From positions 124,001 to 188,000 of the forward strand of contig CAWJEK010000021.1 of the NCBI GenBank assembly GCA_963841885.1: a stretch of DNA of 64,000 bases, written 5' to 3'. The position numbers and the translations under genes were made by a program. This document shows positions 44,006-53,614 of this stretch, piece by piece. This DNA comes from Bog-756 sp963841885 (GTDB lineage: Bacteria; Actinomycetota; Acidimicrobiia; Acidimicrobiales; RAAP-2). Each line of letters opens with the position of its first letter. Positions within the stretch are counted from its first letter, which is position 1. Under the pieces are notes generated by a model, which had not been told where the DNA came from, searched no databases, and worked only from the letters and a program-made list of their open reading frames with translations.

Positions 44006-44029
44006 GGCCGCCGGCGGGCGGCCGGCCGA

Positions 44030-44506
44030 TCAGCCCTCGGGGGGCAGGAGCCGCTTGAAGCCCACGTGACTCGCGGTGAACCCGTGGCGGACGTAGAAGC
44101 GGTGGGCGTCGGCCCGGGCCGTGTTCGACGTCAGCTGGACCCGGTAGCAGCCGGCGGCCCGGGCCGCTTCGACCGCCGCCTCCAGCAGTACGCTCCCCAC
44201 CCCCCGACCGCGCAGGTCCGGCGCCACGTGGATCGACTCGAGCTCGGCACAGCGACCGCCCCGGTGCTGGAGATGGCGGAAGGTCACGACCTGGCACATC
44301 CCCACCGGCCGTCCGTCGAGCTCGGCCACCAGGACGTCGGCTCCCGGCGTGGCGGCGATCTCCGCCAACGCGTCCCGGTAGGGGCCGGGGTCGCCCGGGT
44401 GGTCGTCGGCGGGCCCGAGGGCGCCCGCCACGAGGAGACCGGCGAGCGCGGTGGCGTCGGCGGGGATCGCCGACCGGATGGTGACCCGCCGCGGCGACCC
44501 GATCAG
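44030..44506 (-). CDS. GNAT family N-acetyltransferase, probable CTG start
   Basis: A 158-aa acetyltransferase with TIRSAIPADATALAGLLVAG, the central strand RCAELESIHVAPDLRGRGVG (acetyl-CoA loop RGRGVG) and the end FYVRHGFTASHVGFKRL. Target unknown. No ATG, GTG or TTG occurs near the start of the conserved domain. CTG 44506 overlaps the upstream CHAP gene stop as CTGA, the same arrangement as at 2565. It is convergent with the dehydrogenase gene, and a GGCCGCC/GGCGGCC hairpin lies in the gap. Confidence 0.78.
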   Translation of the reverse strand: MIGSPRRVTIRSAIPADATALAGLLVAGALGPADDHPGDPGPYRDALAEIAATPGADVLVAELDGRPVGMCQVVTFRHLQHRGGRCAELESIHVAPDLRGRGVGSVLLEAAVEAARAAGCYRVQLTSNTARADAHRFYVRHGFTASHVGFKRLLPPEG

Positions 44507-45921
44507 AACTGGGCAAAGGCGTAGATCGGGAACCCGTTGGAGGTGACGGACTCCGAGGGCAGGTACGGCCCGTTGATGACGACGGCCAGATGGCCGACGG
44601 CTCCCGGTCCGGCATCGCCCTCGACGGTGACGATGGCCCCGTCCGGCCAGACCTGCGCGACCAGTCCGACGTGGACCGACGAGGACGTCGTCCACGGACC
44701 GGTGCCGTAGAGCACGGCGTCACCCGGGAGCGGGGTCGCCGTGGGGGGCAGCAGTCCGGTGTGGTCCGCGGCCCAGTAGTAGATGTCGCCGGTGAACGCG
44801 TAGGACGGGATGGGGATGCCGGCCTGGCGCCACACCCAGGTGGCGAACAGGGCGCACCACGCCTCGCAGGGGCCGTAGGGGTTGCAGAAGTAGCCGGTGT
44901 AGGGATCGGCGTTGACCTGGCTGGTGGCGGTGGCCACGATGGCCGACGCCGTGGCCGACGGGACCGGGTCGGGTGGGTTGGAGAAGTCGTAGCCGAATCC
45001 GTCGGGGCTGAGCAGCCAGTAGCCGATGCCCCCGGTGTCGAGGGTGATGGCGGCGACCGGCATGATGTCCTGCGGGTTCCCGTCGAGGCCGCCGCCCAGA
45101 TCGCCGAGCCACACGGCGTCGCCGAAGACGTAGACGGCACCGTCGCTGGACGCCAGGTAGTAGCCGCCGTCGCCGGGCATGGCGGCCATGCTGCCGATCG
45201 GGTCGACGAGCGCCTGGCCGCCGAGCGAGCCCAGGAAGGGGGCGTCGCCGAAGGAGAAGACACCGCCGTCGGAGGCGACCATCCAGTAGCCGGCGCCGTG
45301 GTGGGTGGCGGCCATGCCGACCACCGGGGCCACCAGCGCCGTGCCCCCCATCGACCCCAGGAAGGGAGCGTCACCGAAGGAGAACACCCCTCCGTCGGAG
45401 GCGACCAGCCAGTAGCCGCGGCCGTCGGCCGTCGGGGCGATGCCGACGATGGGCCGGTTGAGCGGTCGGCCGCCCATCGAGCCGTAGAAGCCGGCGTCAC
45501 CGAAGGAGAACACGCCACCGTCGAGGGCCGCGAGCCAGTAGCCGCGCCCGTCGGGCGTCGCCGCGATGGCCACCACCGGTCCGGCCAGTCGCAGGTTGCC
45601 GAGCGAGCCGTAGAACCCGGCGTCACCCTCGGCGTAGACCCCCCCGTCGGCCGAGGCGAGCCAGTAGCCCTCGTTGGTCTTGGGGGCCACCGGGTTGGCC
45701 GCCTGGGCCACCATGACCGAGTTCAGGGGGGTGCTCAGGATGCTCCCCGCCGGCGGGGCCCCGAAGCCCAGCACGCCACCCCCGGCGAAGACGTGGGGCT
45801 GGGCCAGGGCCTGGCCCACGGTCTCGGCCCCGGCGGGGCCGGGGGTGACCCCGAACAACCCTCCCGCCACCAGTGAGACGGCGACGACGCACATGGAGAC
45901 GGCCCGTCGCGTTGCTCGCAC
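44503..45921 (-). CDS. Secreted CHAP-like amidase with GYW-repeat domain
   Basis: A 472-aa exported protein. The signal peptide is about 1-32 (RATRRAVSMCVVAVSLVAGG). Residues about 85-315 hold six repeats of the GYWLVASDGGVFSFGDAPFL type, then GSMGG, a likely beta-propeller. The C-terminal domain (about 330-472) resembles CHAP cysteine amidases: Cys in GPCEAWCALFATWVWRQAG, His in SSVHVGLVAQV, then IVTVEGD. It could cut peptidoglycan cross-links or stems; this is inferred. GTG 45921 lies 6 nt after TACGAT (45933-45928), so it is leaderless. The same repeat occurs in the proteins at 20575-25281 and 57207-58719. Confidence 0.82.
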   Translation of the reverse strand: MRATRRAVSMCVVAVSLVAGGLFGVTPGPAGAETVGQALAQPHVFAGGGVLGFGAPPAGSILSTPLNSVMVAQAANPVAPKTNEGYWLASADGGVYAEGDAGFYGSLGNLRLAGPVVAIAATPDGRGYWLAALDGGVFSFGDAGFYGSMGGRPLNRPIVGIAPTADGRGYWLVASDGGVFSFGDAPFLGSMGGTALVAPVVGMAATHHGAGYWMVASDGGVFSFGDAPFLGSLGGQALVDPIGSMAAMPGDGGYYLASSDGAVYVFGDAVWLGDLGGGLDGNPQDIMPVAAITLDTGGIGYWLLSPDGFGYDFSNPPDPVPSATASAIVATATSQVNADPYTGYFCNPYGPCEAWCALFATWVWRQAGIPIPSYAFTGDIYYWAADHTGLLPPTATPLPGDAVLYGTGPWTTSSSVHVGLVAQVWPDGAIVTVEGDAGPGAVGHLAVVINGPYLPSESVTSNGFPIYAFAQF

Positions 45922-46062
45922 GCTCCCATCGTAGGCAGCGGGCCGGGCCGGGGGAAGGGTCGGATCTCCGCCACCGCCCCCCGACGGCACGGCGGCGCCT
46001 GGCCTACTCTTCCGGTCGCCGGCCGGACGTGGTCGGGGAGACGAACGGAGAGCGAGACCATC

Positions 46063-46872
46063 ATGGACGCCACCACCCTCATCGACGCCTTCCGCGTGGA
46101 CGGCAAGGTCGCCGTCGTCACCGGTGCCGGCAGCGGCATCGGCAAGGCGTCCGCGCTGGCTCTCGCCGGAGCCGGGGCCGAGGTGGTGTGCGCCGACATC
46201 GTCGAGGACACCGCCGCCGCCACGGCGGCCGAGATCAACGCCGCCGGCGGCACCGCCGAGGGGGTGGGCCTCGACGTCTCCCGTCGACTGGACGTGGACG
46301 CCCTCGCCGACCGGGTCGCCACCGAGCGGGGCGGGATCCACGTGTGGTGCAACATCGCCGGGATCATGGTCGAGGGGCCCTTCCTCGACGCTCCCGAGGA
46401 GGATCTCGACCGGATCCTGGCGGTCAACCTCAAAGGGGTGTTCTTCGGCTGCCAGGCCGCCGGCCGGGTGATGGTGGGCCAACCCGGGGGAGGCAGCATC
46501 ATCAACACCTCGTCGGCCGCCGCCGACGCCCCGAGCCCCAACGTCGTGAGCTACGCCATCTGCAAGGCCGGCGTCGTCCAGATGACCAAGTCGCTGGCCT
46601 ACGAGGTGGGCCGCAAGCACGTCCGGGTCAACGCCGTCGCCCCCGGGTTCGTCCTCACCGGGATGACGGGCCGCTACTTCGTCCGGCCCGACGGGACCAT
46701 CGACGAGGAGATGCAGGAGGCGGTCATCGGGCCGATGAAGAAGTACACCCCGCTGCGCGAGATCGGGGAGCCGGAGGACATCGCCGCCGCCGTGCTGTAC
46801 CTGGCCTCGGACGCCTCCAAGTTCATGACCGGCCAGGTGCTCCGGCCCAACGGCGGCGTGGCCATGGTGTGA
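46063..46872 (+). CDS. Short-chain dehydrogenase/reductase
   Basis: A 269-aa classical SDR. It has VAVVTGAGSGIGKASALALA, CADIVED at the end of the second strand (Asp, so NAD is preferred), CNIAGIM (variant of NNAG), the Ser in IINTSSAAADAPS, YAICK (YxxxK) and the C-terminal KFMTGQVLRPNGGVAMV. It is probably an alcohol or hydroxyacyl-CoA dehydrogenase in the surrounding catabolic locus. ATG 46063 has GAGAGCGAGA upstream. It lies just before operator site C. Confidence 0.88.
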   Translation: MDATTLIDAFRVDGKVAVVTGAGSGIGKASALALAGAGAEVVCADIVEDTAAATAAEINAAGGTAEGVGLDVSRRLDVDALADRVATERGGIHVWCNIAGIMVEGPFLDAPEEDLDRILAVNLKGVFFGCQAAGRVMVGQPGGGSIINTSSAAADAPSPNVVSYAICKAGVVQMTKSLAYEVGRKHVRVNAVAPGFVLTGMTGRYFVRPDGTIDEEMQEAVIGPMKKYTPLREIGEPEDIAAAVLYLASDASKFMTGQVLRPNGGVAMV

Positions 46873-46906
46873 GCGGCCGGGGCCACCGCCCGCCCTCCGC
46901 CACCAG

Positions 46907-46936
46907 CTGACACACCGTCAGAAGCGGGGATATGCT
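46907..46936 (+). promoter_or_regulatory. Operator site C overlapping a leaderless promoter
   Basis: CTGACACACCGTCAG (46907-46921) is a perfect 5-5-5 inverted repeat. Its first six bases act as a -35-like CTGACA, 18 bp before TATGCT (46931-46936). The amidohydrolase ATG is 6 nt further on. Binding there should block RNA polymerase. Confidence 0.65.
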
Positions 46937-46942
46937 CGCCCC

Positions 46943-48140
46943 ATGGCCGAACTGCCGATGATCATCTCCGTCGACGACCACATCGTCGAGCCCGCCGACA
47001 CCTGGACGAGCCGCATGCCGGCCAAGTTCAAGGACGCCGCACCGCACATCGTGCGCAAGGACATGCCCGACGTGACCTTCGTCGGCGGCAAGCTGACGGT
47101 CAACGAGGGGGGCGGCGGTGCCCCGGCCGACTGGTGGATCTACGAGAAGCTGCAGCGGCCGCTGCTGCGCGTCGACTCGGCGGTGGGCGTACCCCGCGAC
47201 GAGGTGACCATGAAGGGCGTGACCTACGAGGACATGCGTCCGGGCTCCTACCGCCAGAAGGAGCGCCTCGAGGACATGGACGTCAACCACATCGAGGCCT
47301 CGCTGTGCTTCCCGACGTTCCCGCGGTTCTGCGGCCAGACCTTCTCCGAGGCCGAGGACAAGGAGCTGGCCCTGCTCTGCGTCAAGGCGTACAACGACTA
47401 CCAGGTGGAGGAGTGGTGCGCCGGCACCGGCGGCCGTCTCGTCCCGCTCATCATCGTCCCCCTGTGGGACGCCCACCTCGCCGCCGAGGAGGTGCGGCGC
47501 AACGCCGGACCGCGGCGTCCGTGCCGTCTGCTTCAGCGAGATCCCGGCCTACCTCGGCCTCCCCTCGATCCACGATCCCGACAACTACTGGGACCCGTTC
47601 TTCGCGGCGTGCGACGAGACGTCGATGATCGTCAACATGCATATCGGGTCGAGCTCGAAGATGCCGTCGACATCGGCGGACGCCCCCGCCGCCGTCGGGT
47701 CGTCACTCACCCACATCAACGCCGAGCTGTCGATGACCGACTTCCTCATGTCGGGTCTGTTCGAGCGGTTCTCCAACCTCAAGGTCGCCTACTCCGAGGG
47801 GCAGATCGGCTGGATCCCGCACCTGCTCCACCGGATGGACGTGGTGTGGGAGGACAACCGGGGCTGGGGCGGGGTGGCCGACAAGGTGCCGAACCCCCCG
47901 TCGAGCTACTTCAAGGACCACGTGTTCGGCTGCTTCTTCGACGACCCCAACGGGCTCCGGCTGATCGACGAGATCGGTGAGGACAACATCACCTACGAGT
48001 CCGACTACCCGCACTCGGACTCCACCTGGCCCCGCACCCGCGAGATCGCCGAGAAGCAGATGGCCGGGCTGACCGACGAGCAGCGCTACAAGGTCGTGCG
48101 GGGCAACGCCATCAAGCTCTTCGGCCTCGACTTCAAGTGA
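46943..48140 (+). CDS. Amidohydrolase family 2 (ACMSD-like) metal hydrolase (frame break)
   Basis: About 398 aa, TIM-barrel metal-dependent hydrolase. The N-terminal metal motif is ISVDDHIVEPADTW, where DDH replaces DxH. Further parts are EDMDVNHIEASLCFPTFPRF, the central MIVNMHIGSS (His), the SEGQIGWIPHLLHRMDVVW block and the catalytic Asp in YESDYPHSDSTWP. One extra base near 47513 breaks the frame in RNA|RGVRAVCFSEIPAYLGLP. Such proteins are frequent in steroid gene clusters of related bacteria, where they may hydrolyse or decarboxylate a ring product; the substrate is unknown. Leaderless ATG behind operator site C. Confidence 0.85.
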
Positions 48141-48160
48141 CCAGCGGCCAGTAGCCAACT

Positions 48161-49379
48161 GTGGATCTCCGGTACTCCGACGCCGAGCAGGCGTTCCGCT
48201 CCTCCCTACGCGCCTGGCTCGACGCCACCCTGCCGGGCCTGCCCCCCAAGCCGTCACCCGACGACTGGCCCGGGCGCCGCGCCTATGACACCCACTGGCA
48301 GCGGCTGCTCTCCGACGCCGGCTACGCCGGGGTGGACTGGCCGACCGAGGGCGGCGGACGGGGCAGCTCGGCCGTCGAGGAGCTGATCTTCAAGGAGGAG
48401 CTCGAGCGGGCCCACGCCCCCTACGTCGGCGTCAACTTCGTCGGTCTCCTGCACGCCGGCCCGACCATCATCGCCGAGGGCACGCCCGAGCAGCGGGCCC
48501 GCTACCTCCCGGCCATCCTCCGCGGCGACGAGGTGTGGTGCCAGGGGTTCTCCGAGCCGAACGCCGGGAGCGACCTGGCGTCGATGCGCACCCGGGCGGT
48601 CCGCGACGGTGACGACTACGTCGGTCACCGGGCAGAAGATCTGGACCTCCCACGCCGAGGTGGCCGACTACTGCGAACTCCTGGTCCGGACCGGATCCGA
48701 GGACAGCCGCCACCGCGGCATCTCGTGGCTGATCCTGCCCATGGACTCGCCCGGCGTCGACATCCGCCCCCTCCACACCATCGCCGGCTCGACCGAGTTC
48801 GCCGAGCTGTTCCTCGACGAGGTCCGGGTGCCGGTGGCCAACCGGGTCGGCGAGGAGAACGACGGATGGCGGGTCACCATGGTCACCCTCAGCTTCGAGC
48901 GGGGCACCGCCTTCGTGGGTGACCTGCTGGAAGCCGTCGAGCTGCTCTCGACGACCGTGGCCCTGGCCCGGCGCACCGGTGCCTGGGCCGACCCCGGTGT
49001 CCGTCGCCAGGCCGGCCACCTGAAGGCCGAGCTCGACGCCCTATGGGCCCTCACCAAGCGAAATGTCTCCCAGGCGGCCCGCACCGGGATCCCGGGGGTC
49101 GGAGGGACCTACTTCAAGCTCGCCTACTCCGAGACGCGTCACAAGCTGGGTGAGTTCTCGCTGTCCCTGCTCGACCGGGCCGGCCTGGCCGCCCACGACC
49201 TCGAGGGCACCGACGGCCTCGGTGCCCTCCCGGCCGGCACCATGGTCGAGGACTGGCTGCGGGGGATCTCCCTCACCATCGCCGCCGGCACCTCCCAGAT
49301 CCAACGCAACATCGTGGGCGAGCGCATCCTCGGGCTGCCCAAGGAGCCCCAGGCGACCGCTCCCGGCGGGAAGGGCTGA
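48161..49379 (+). CDS. Acyl-CoA dehydrogenase, large subunit of pair 2 (frame break)
   Basis: About 406 aa, strongly FadE30-like. Blocks are GYAGVDWPTEGGGRG, EVWCQGFSEPNAGSDLASMR, VTGQKIWTSHAEVADYCELL, PLHTIAGSTEFAELFLDEV and the C-terminal ISLTIAAGTSQIQRNIVGER then ILGLPKEPQ. The position of the usual catalytic Glu is again Ala (AAGTSQIQ). One extra G near 48624 breaks the frame in DDYVVTGQK. GTG 48161 starts 20 nt after the amidohydrolase stop, so it belongs to the site C operon. Confidence 0.9.
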
Positions 49380-49382
49380 ACC

Positions 49383-50389
49383 GTGGACTTCGAGGTCACC
49401 GAGTTCCAGTCCGAGCTGGCCGCCGGGATCCGCCGCCTGTGCGAGGGCCGGTTCCCCCTGGCGTCGATCCGCTCGCGCGAGGGCACCGACCGGGTCGTCG
49501 ACCGCGGGGGCTGGAAAGAGCTCGGCGAGGCCGGCGTCTTCCACCTCTGTCTGGCCGAGGAGGCCGGCGGCGTCGGACTCGGGCTCGCCGAGGCGGCCCT
49601 CGTCTTCGAGGAGCTCGGCCGGTCGCTGGTGCCCGGCCCGCTCGTCGCCTCCCACCTGGCCGCCGGGCTCGTCGACGGCGCCGACGACGGCACGGTGGTG
49701 GTGGGACTGGTGGAGCGCCCCGCCCCGGGGGCCGTCGGCTCCGGTGTGCTCCCGGTCGTCGTCGAGCACCTGGCCGACCTCGACGTCCTGTTGGTGCTGT
49801 CCGACGACGGCGTCGAACAGCTCGATCCGGGCGGCGTGGCCGCCACCCCCTCCCCCGGCCGATGGACCCGCTGACCCCGGTGTGGTCGGTTGCGGAGCTG
49901 CCGCCCGGGGAGCCGGTGGCCGGCGCCGACGTGGCCGCCTGGTGGCGGCGCGACGGAGCGGTGCTGACGGCCGCGCTCCAGGTGGGCATGGCCCAGTGGG
50001 CCTGCGACCTGGCCGTCGAGTACGCCCAGGGGCGGGTCCAGTTCGGTCGGCCCATCGGCGGGTTCCAGGCCGTCAAGCACCTGTGCGCCGACATGGCCGT
50101 GCGTGCCGAGGTGGCCCGAATCGCCGTGCAGGCCGCGGCGGTCACCGTCGACCAGCCCGACGTGGGCGATGCGTCGGTGGCGGCGGCCGGGGCCAAGCTG
50201 CTGGCCGACGAGGCGGCGGTGACCAACGGTCGGTCGTGCATCCAGGTCCACGGCGGGATGGGCTTCACCTGGGAAGTCCCGGCCCACCTCGCCTACAAAC
50301 GGGCCCGGGTCCTGGCCACCGCCTTCGGCACCGACGACGCGCTGGCCGAGGAACTGGCCGCCTCGCTCGCGCCCCCCGACCCCGCCTGA
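49383..50389 (+). CDS. Acyl-CoA dehydrogenase, small subunit of pair 2 (frame break)
   Basis: About 335 aa, partner of the preceding large subunit. Blocks are FEVTEFQSELAAGIRRLCEG, LGEAGVFHLCLAEEAGGVGL, GLAEAALVFEELGRSLVPGP, YAQGRVQFGRPIGGFQAVKH and SCIQVHGGMGFTWEVPAHLA. One frame break lies near 49855 in the weakly conserved middle domain. GTG 49383 is 3 nt after the upstream stop, so translation is coupled. The large/small order repeats that of pair 1. Confidence 0.88.
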
Positions 50390-50449
50390 CCGCCGACTCC
50401 GGATGACAGCTCCCACCGAGGTGGGACCGACACGTGAGGTTGACAAGAT

Positions 50450-51427
50450 GCCCGACGCACCCTTCGCCCCGCCCGCCGATGTCGTGACCGTACTGCCCGA
50501 CGGCGTGCTCTCCTTCGGTCTGCAGCTGCCGGTCCAGTCGCAGTCGACCATCTACGTCGAGCCGTGGGAGGCCGGTGCCGGGCCCGACGAACTGGCCCGG
50601 GTGGCGCTGGCGTGCGAGGCGGCCGGCTTCTTCTACGTCGGTGTGTGCGACCACACCTTCATCCCCCAACGGCTGGCCGGCGCCATGAGCACCGTCTGGT
50701 ACGACACGGTCGCCACCCTCGGGTGGCTGGCCGCCGTCACCTCGGAGATCCACCTGTTGTCCCACATCTACGTGGCGGCCCTCCGCCATCCGCTGCGGGC
50801 CGCCAAGGAGTTCGCCACCCTCGACGTCCTGTCCAAGGGGAGGATGGTGTGCGGCGTCGGGGCCGGGCACGTGTCGGAGGAGTTCGACCTCATGGGTCCC
50901 GCCTTCGACGAGCGGGGCCCCGCCACCGACGAGGCGTTGGTCGGTCTGGCCCTGGGGCTGACCGAGGAGTACCCGACCCTCCCCGGGCCCGTTGGCCCGC
51001 GTCGGGGGTCGGGCTCCGACCCCGGCCGGTGCGCTCGCCCCGGCCCCCGATCTGGGTGGGCGGGTCGTCGCCGGCCGCCCTGCGCCGCACCGCGCGGTTC
51101 GCCGACGGGTGGTTGCCGCAGTCGGTCGGACCCAACGTCGAACTGCTGGCCACGCTGCACGAGCTGCGCGCCGAGTACCGCGACGGGGCGCCGCTCGACA
51201 TCGGTTCGATCTCCTATCCCCTGTACCTCGGCACCCCGCCGGCCGGCAACGAACTGCCTCCCGGCACCGTCCGGGGGGACGCCCACACGGTGGCCGAGTA
51301 CCTCGCCCCGTACCGGGAGGCCGGCTGCGGCCAGGTCCAGGTCCGCTTCCCAGCCCACTCGGTCGAGGAGCTCTGCGACCAGATCGCCACCTTCGGCGCC
51401 GAGGTGGTTCCCCTCGTCAACGGGTAG
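50450..51427 (+). CDS. LLM class F420-dependent oxidoreductase (TIGR03619-like; frame break)
   Basis: About 325 aa, luciferase-like TIM barrel that probably uses F420 or FMN. Motifs are VLSFGLQLPVQSQ, LACEAAGFFYVGVCDHTFIP, ATLGWLAAVTSEIHLLSHIY, HPLRAAKEFATLDVLSKGRM, VCGVGAGHVSEEFDLMGPAF, PPIWVGGSSPAALRRTARFA and DGWLPQSVG. One frame break near 50990 lies in the loop before the WVGG strand. ATG 50450 follows GAGG; ATG 50403 would add a non-conserved leader. A TCCCACC/GGTGGGA stem (50409-50424) sits before it and may be a weak terminator or processing site. Last gene of the site C operon. Confidence 0.85.
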   Translation, partial: ARRTLRPARRCRDRTARRRALLRSAAAGPVAVDHLRRAVGGRCRARRTGPGGAGVRGGRLLLRRCVRPHLHPPTAGRRHEHRLVRHGRHPRVAGRRHLGDPPVVPHLRGGPPPSAAGRQGVRHPRRPVQGEDGVRRRGRARVGGVRPHGSRLRRAGPRHRRGVGRSGPGADRGVPDPPRARWPASGVGLRPRPVRSPRPPIWVGGSSPAALRRTARFADGWLPQSVGPNVELLATLHELRAEYRDGAPLDIGSISYPLYLGTPPAGNELPPGTVRGDAHTVAEYLAPYREAGCGQVQVRFPAHSVEELCDQIATFGAEVVPLVNG

Positions 51428-51466
51428 CGGGGCCGGCGGGCCGCGAGCCCGTCGATGCGGTACCGG

Positions 51467-52201
51467 TCAGCCGACGCCGGCGTGGAAGTCGTTCAGCACG
51501 GCGGCGGCCCGTCCGGGGTCCTGCAGCGCCCACCAGTGGCCCACCCCGGGGAGCGACTCCTGACGGGCCCCCAGCCGGGACGCCACGTCGGCCGACATGG
51601 CCCCGTCACCGAACGGGTCCTCGGCCGCGTGCAGCACCAGGCCCGGCGCCGACGTCGGCCCGAGGTCGTCGCCCCACGTGGCGAACGGCCGGGGCACGGC
51701 CGAGCGGTAGAGGTCGAGGATGCACGAGGTCATGGTGGTGTCGGAGAAGGGCACCAGCACGTCGGTGTCACCGGCCGGCACCCCCATGGCTTCGTAGCCG
51801 GGGGCCAGATCGGCGGCCGACACACCGGCCTGGGAGGCGAAGAACTCCTCCCCCTCCCCCGGCGTCTGCCAGATCCGGGCGAAGTCGTGCCAGGTGTAGT
51901 CCGGGTGCATGACGTTGGCCACGTCGGCCGCCCACGACCGCAACAGGTCACCCCGCGTCGTCGCCACCCGGTAGGTGAGCGCCGCACCCCAGTCGTGGCC
52001 CACCAGGTCGACGGGACCGTCGAGGGACTCGAGTTCGCCGACCAGCCAGGACGCATACACGTCCTTGGTGGCTCCGAAGCCGTCGGGACGGGGGCTCCGG
52101 AAGCCGGGGAGGGCCAGCGCCACCGAGGGTCCGGCCAGTCGCTCGCGTACGTGGTCCCACAGGCGGGCGGACTCGGGGACTCCGTGGACGAGGACGATCA
52201 T
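51467..52201 (-). CDS. Alpha/beta hydrolase (epoxide hydrolase / dehalogenase-like)
   Basis: A 244-aa alpha/beta hydrolase. The oxyanion region is MIVLVHGVPESARLWDHV and the nucleophile motif GHDWGAAL has Asp, as in haloalkane dehalogenases and epoxide hydrolases. The late acid is near LVLHAAEDPFGD and the catalytic His in LPGVGHWWALQDP. ATG 52201 starts directly at the first strand, 7 nt after TACGGT (52214-52209). The substrate is unknown. Convergent with the luciferase-like gene. Confidence 0.85.
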   Translation of the reverse strand: MIVLVHGVPESARLWDHVRERLAGPSVALALPGFRSPRPDGFGATKDVYASWLVGELESLDGPVDLVGHDWGAALTYRVATTRGDLLRSWAADVANVMHPDYTWHDFARIWQTPGEGEEFFASQAGVSAADLAPGYEAMGVPAGDTDVLVPFSDTTMTSCILDLYRSAVPRPFATWGDDLGPTSAPGLVLHAAEDPFGDGAMSADVASRLGARQESLPGVGHWWALQDPGRAAAVLNDFHAGVG

Positions 52202-52247
52202 CCGGGCCACCGTACCCAGGCGGCCGGGCCGGCGCCCGGAGCGCCGG

Positions 52248-52754
52248 TCAGGGAGTGCCGCCGGAACCCGAGCCACCCGGCACGGTGGTGGTGCCGCCCG
52301 TCTTCGGCGCCGTGGTCGTGGTGGTCGTCGGGCGCGTGGTGGTCGACGTGGTCGATGTCGAACCGGTGGGGTGGGTGGTCGTGGTGGTGGTCGGACGCGT
52401 CGTGGTGGTCGTGCTCGACGCCGTGGGTTCGGACGTCGTCGTGGTGGTGGCCGGCGGGCGCGTGGTCGTCGTGGTGGTGGTGGCCGGCACCAGGCCGGGC
52501 ACCACGTCCGGGTTGTTGGAGGTGACGGTGACCGTGGTGGTGCTGGCCGGCGGGTAGATCTCGAGCAGCGTGCCGAACCCGAGGAAGGCCACCACCAGCA
52601 GCACCGTCGAGCGTCGGACGCGCACCGTCGGGGAGATGGGCTTGCCCATGATGCCGATCAGCCGGGTGTGGGTCTCCTCGTCGGATCCGTCGGCGCCGTC
52701 GGTGACCGGTCCGTCCGGCGGGGTGGACCCGGCCTCGGTCGGGGGTCCGCTCAC
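52248..52754 (-). CDS. Single-pass membrane protein with Thr-rich tail
   Basis: A 168-aa protein of unknown function. An acidic N terminus (1-50) leads to one helix (about 50-70, STVLLVVAFLGFGTLLEIYP). The rest is almost only Thr, Pro and Ser (TTTTTRP-type runs) and ends GGTTTVPGGSGSGGTP. The tail is probably extracellular and could be O-glycosylated. GTG 52754 overlaps the mscS stop as GTGA, so the two are co-translated. The low-complexity coding DNA is skewed to GTGG/GTCGT repeats on the plus strand. Confidence 0.7.
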   Translation of the reverse strand: MSGPPTEAGSTPPDGPVTDGADGSDEETHTRLIGIMGKPISPTVRVRRSTVLLVVAFLGFGTLLEIYPPASTTTVTVTSNNPDVVPGLVPATTTTTTTRPPATTTTTSEPTASSTTTTTRPTTTTTTHPTGSTSTTSTTTRPTTTTTTAPKTGGTTTVPGGSGSGGTP

Positions 52755-53614
52755 GGCACCTTCCGCCCGGGCGGGGCGCCGATGCCGGGCGAGGCGATGT
52801 CGGCGCCCCGGAGGGCCACCGATGCCCGGAGCCGGATCTCCCGGGCCACCTCGAACTGGCGGCCGGGCAGCGTGCGGGCGATGAGGCGCAGCTGGACGTA
52901 ACCCACGTCGATCGACTCCACCCCGGCCACCACGGGCTGTCCGAGCAGGAGGCCGGACCACCGGGGCTCCGAGGCCATGTCGTCGACGACCTGCTTCAGC
53001 AGGGCGGTGACCTGCTCGAGGTCCTCGCTCACGTCGACCGGGATGTCGATGACCGCCCGGGACCAGTCCTTCGAGAGGTTGGTCACCTGGCGCAGGGCGC
53101 TGTTGGGCACCACCACCAGCTCGCCCTGCTGGGTGCGGAGCTTGGTCACCCGGAGCGTCAGCTCCTCGACCGTCCCGGTGATGCCGGTCGTCTGGCCGGG
53201 CATCGACAGGCGGATGACGTCACCGAAGGCGAACTGGTGCTCGGCGAACAGGAAGAACCCGGCCAGCAGGTCACCCACCATCTGCTGGGCGCCGAAGCCG
53301 AGACCGATCCCGATGACGGTGGCCGGGGCCACCAGGGTGGTGAGGGGGATCCCGAGCCGGTCGAAGGCCAGGATGGCCGCCACGAAGTAGGCGAGAGCGA
53401 CGACGACCCACTCCACGGCGGCGCTGATGGCCCGCGACCGCTTGAGCCCCTCGGAGGCGACCGCCCCCGACTCGATCTGACGCTTCATCTGGACGTCGAT
53501 CCAGCGTCGGCGGCGCATTCCCGCCCAGTGGGCGAACCGCACGAACAGGGCTGCGCCGAGGACGAGCACGACCACCGGCAGGAGGTGGTCCCGGAGGTAG
53601 GCGTGGTGGACGAT
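52751..53614 (-). CDS. Small-conductance mechanosensitive channel (MscS family)
   Basis: A 287-aa MscS-type channel. The N-terminal helix is LPVVVLVLGAALFVRFAHWA, and the second helix is AVEWVVVALAYFVAAILAFD. The pore helix is VIGIGLGFGAQQMVGDLLAG. The beta domain reads FGDVIRLSMPGQTTGITGTV and the C-terminal domain AVIDIPVDVSEDLEQVTALL. It protects against osmotic downshock. The start is uncertain: GTG 53575 cuts into the first helix, while ATC 53614 lies exactly 6 nt after TAAGGT (53626-53621), as other leaderless starts here do, and is preceded by an in-frame TAA. I chose ATC. Confidence 0.82.
   Translation of the reverse strand: MVHHAYLRDHLLPVVVLVLGAALFVRFAHWAGMRRRRWIDVQMKRQIESGAVASEGLKRSRAISAAVEWVVVALAYFVAAILAFDRLGIPLTTLVAPATVIGIGLGFGAQQMVGDLLAGFFLFAEHQFAFGDVIRLSMPGQTTGITGTVEELTLRVTKLRTQQGELVVVPNSALRQVTNLSKDWSRAVIDIPVDVSEDLEQVTALLKQVVDDMASEPRWSGLLLGQPVVAGVESIDVGYVQLRLIARTLPGRQFEVAREIRLRASVALRGADIASPGIGAPPGRKVP

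Noticed and set aside
44006..44029. GGCCGCC/GGCGGCC hairpin as a bidirectional terminator
   Set aside because: It has no T tract on either strand and such stems are common at this GC content; mentioned only with the GNAT gene.
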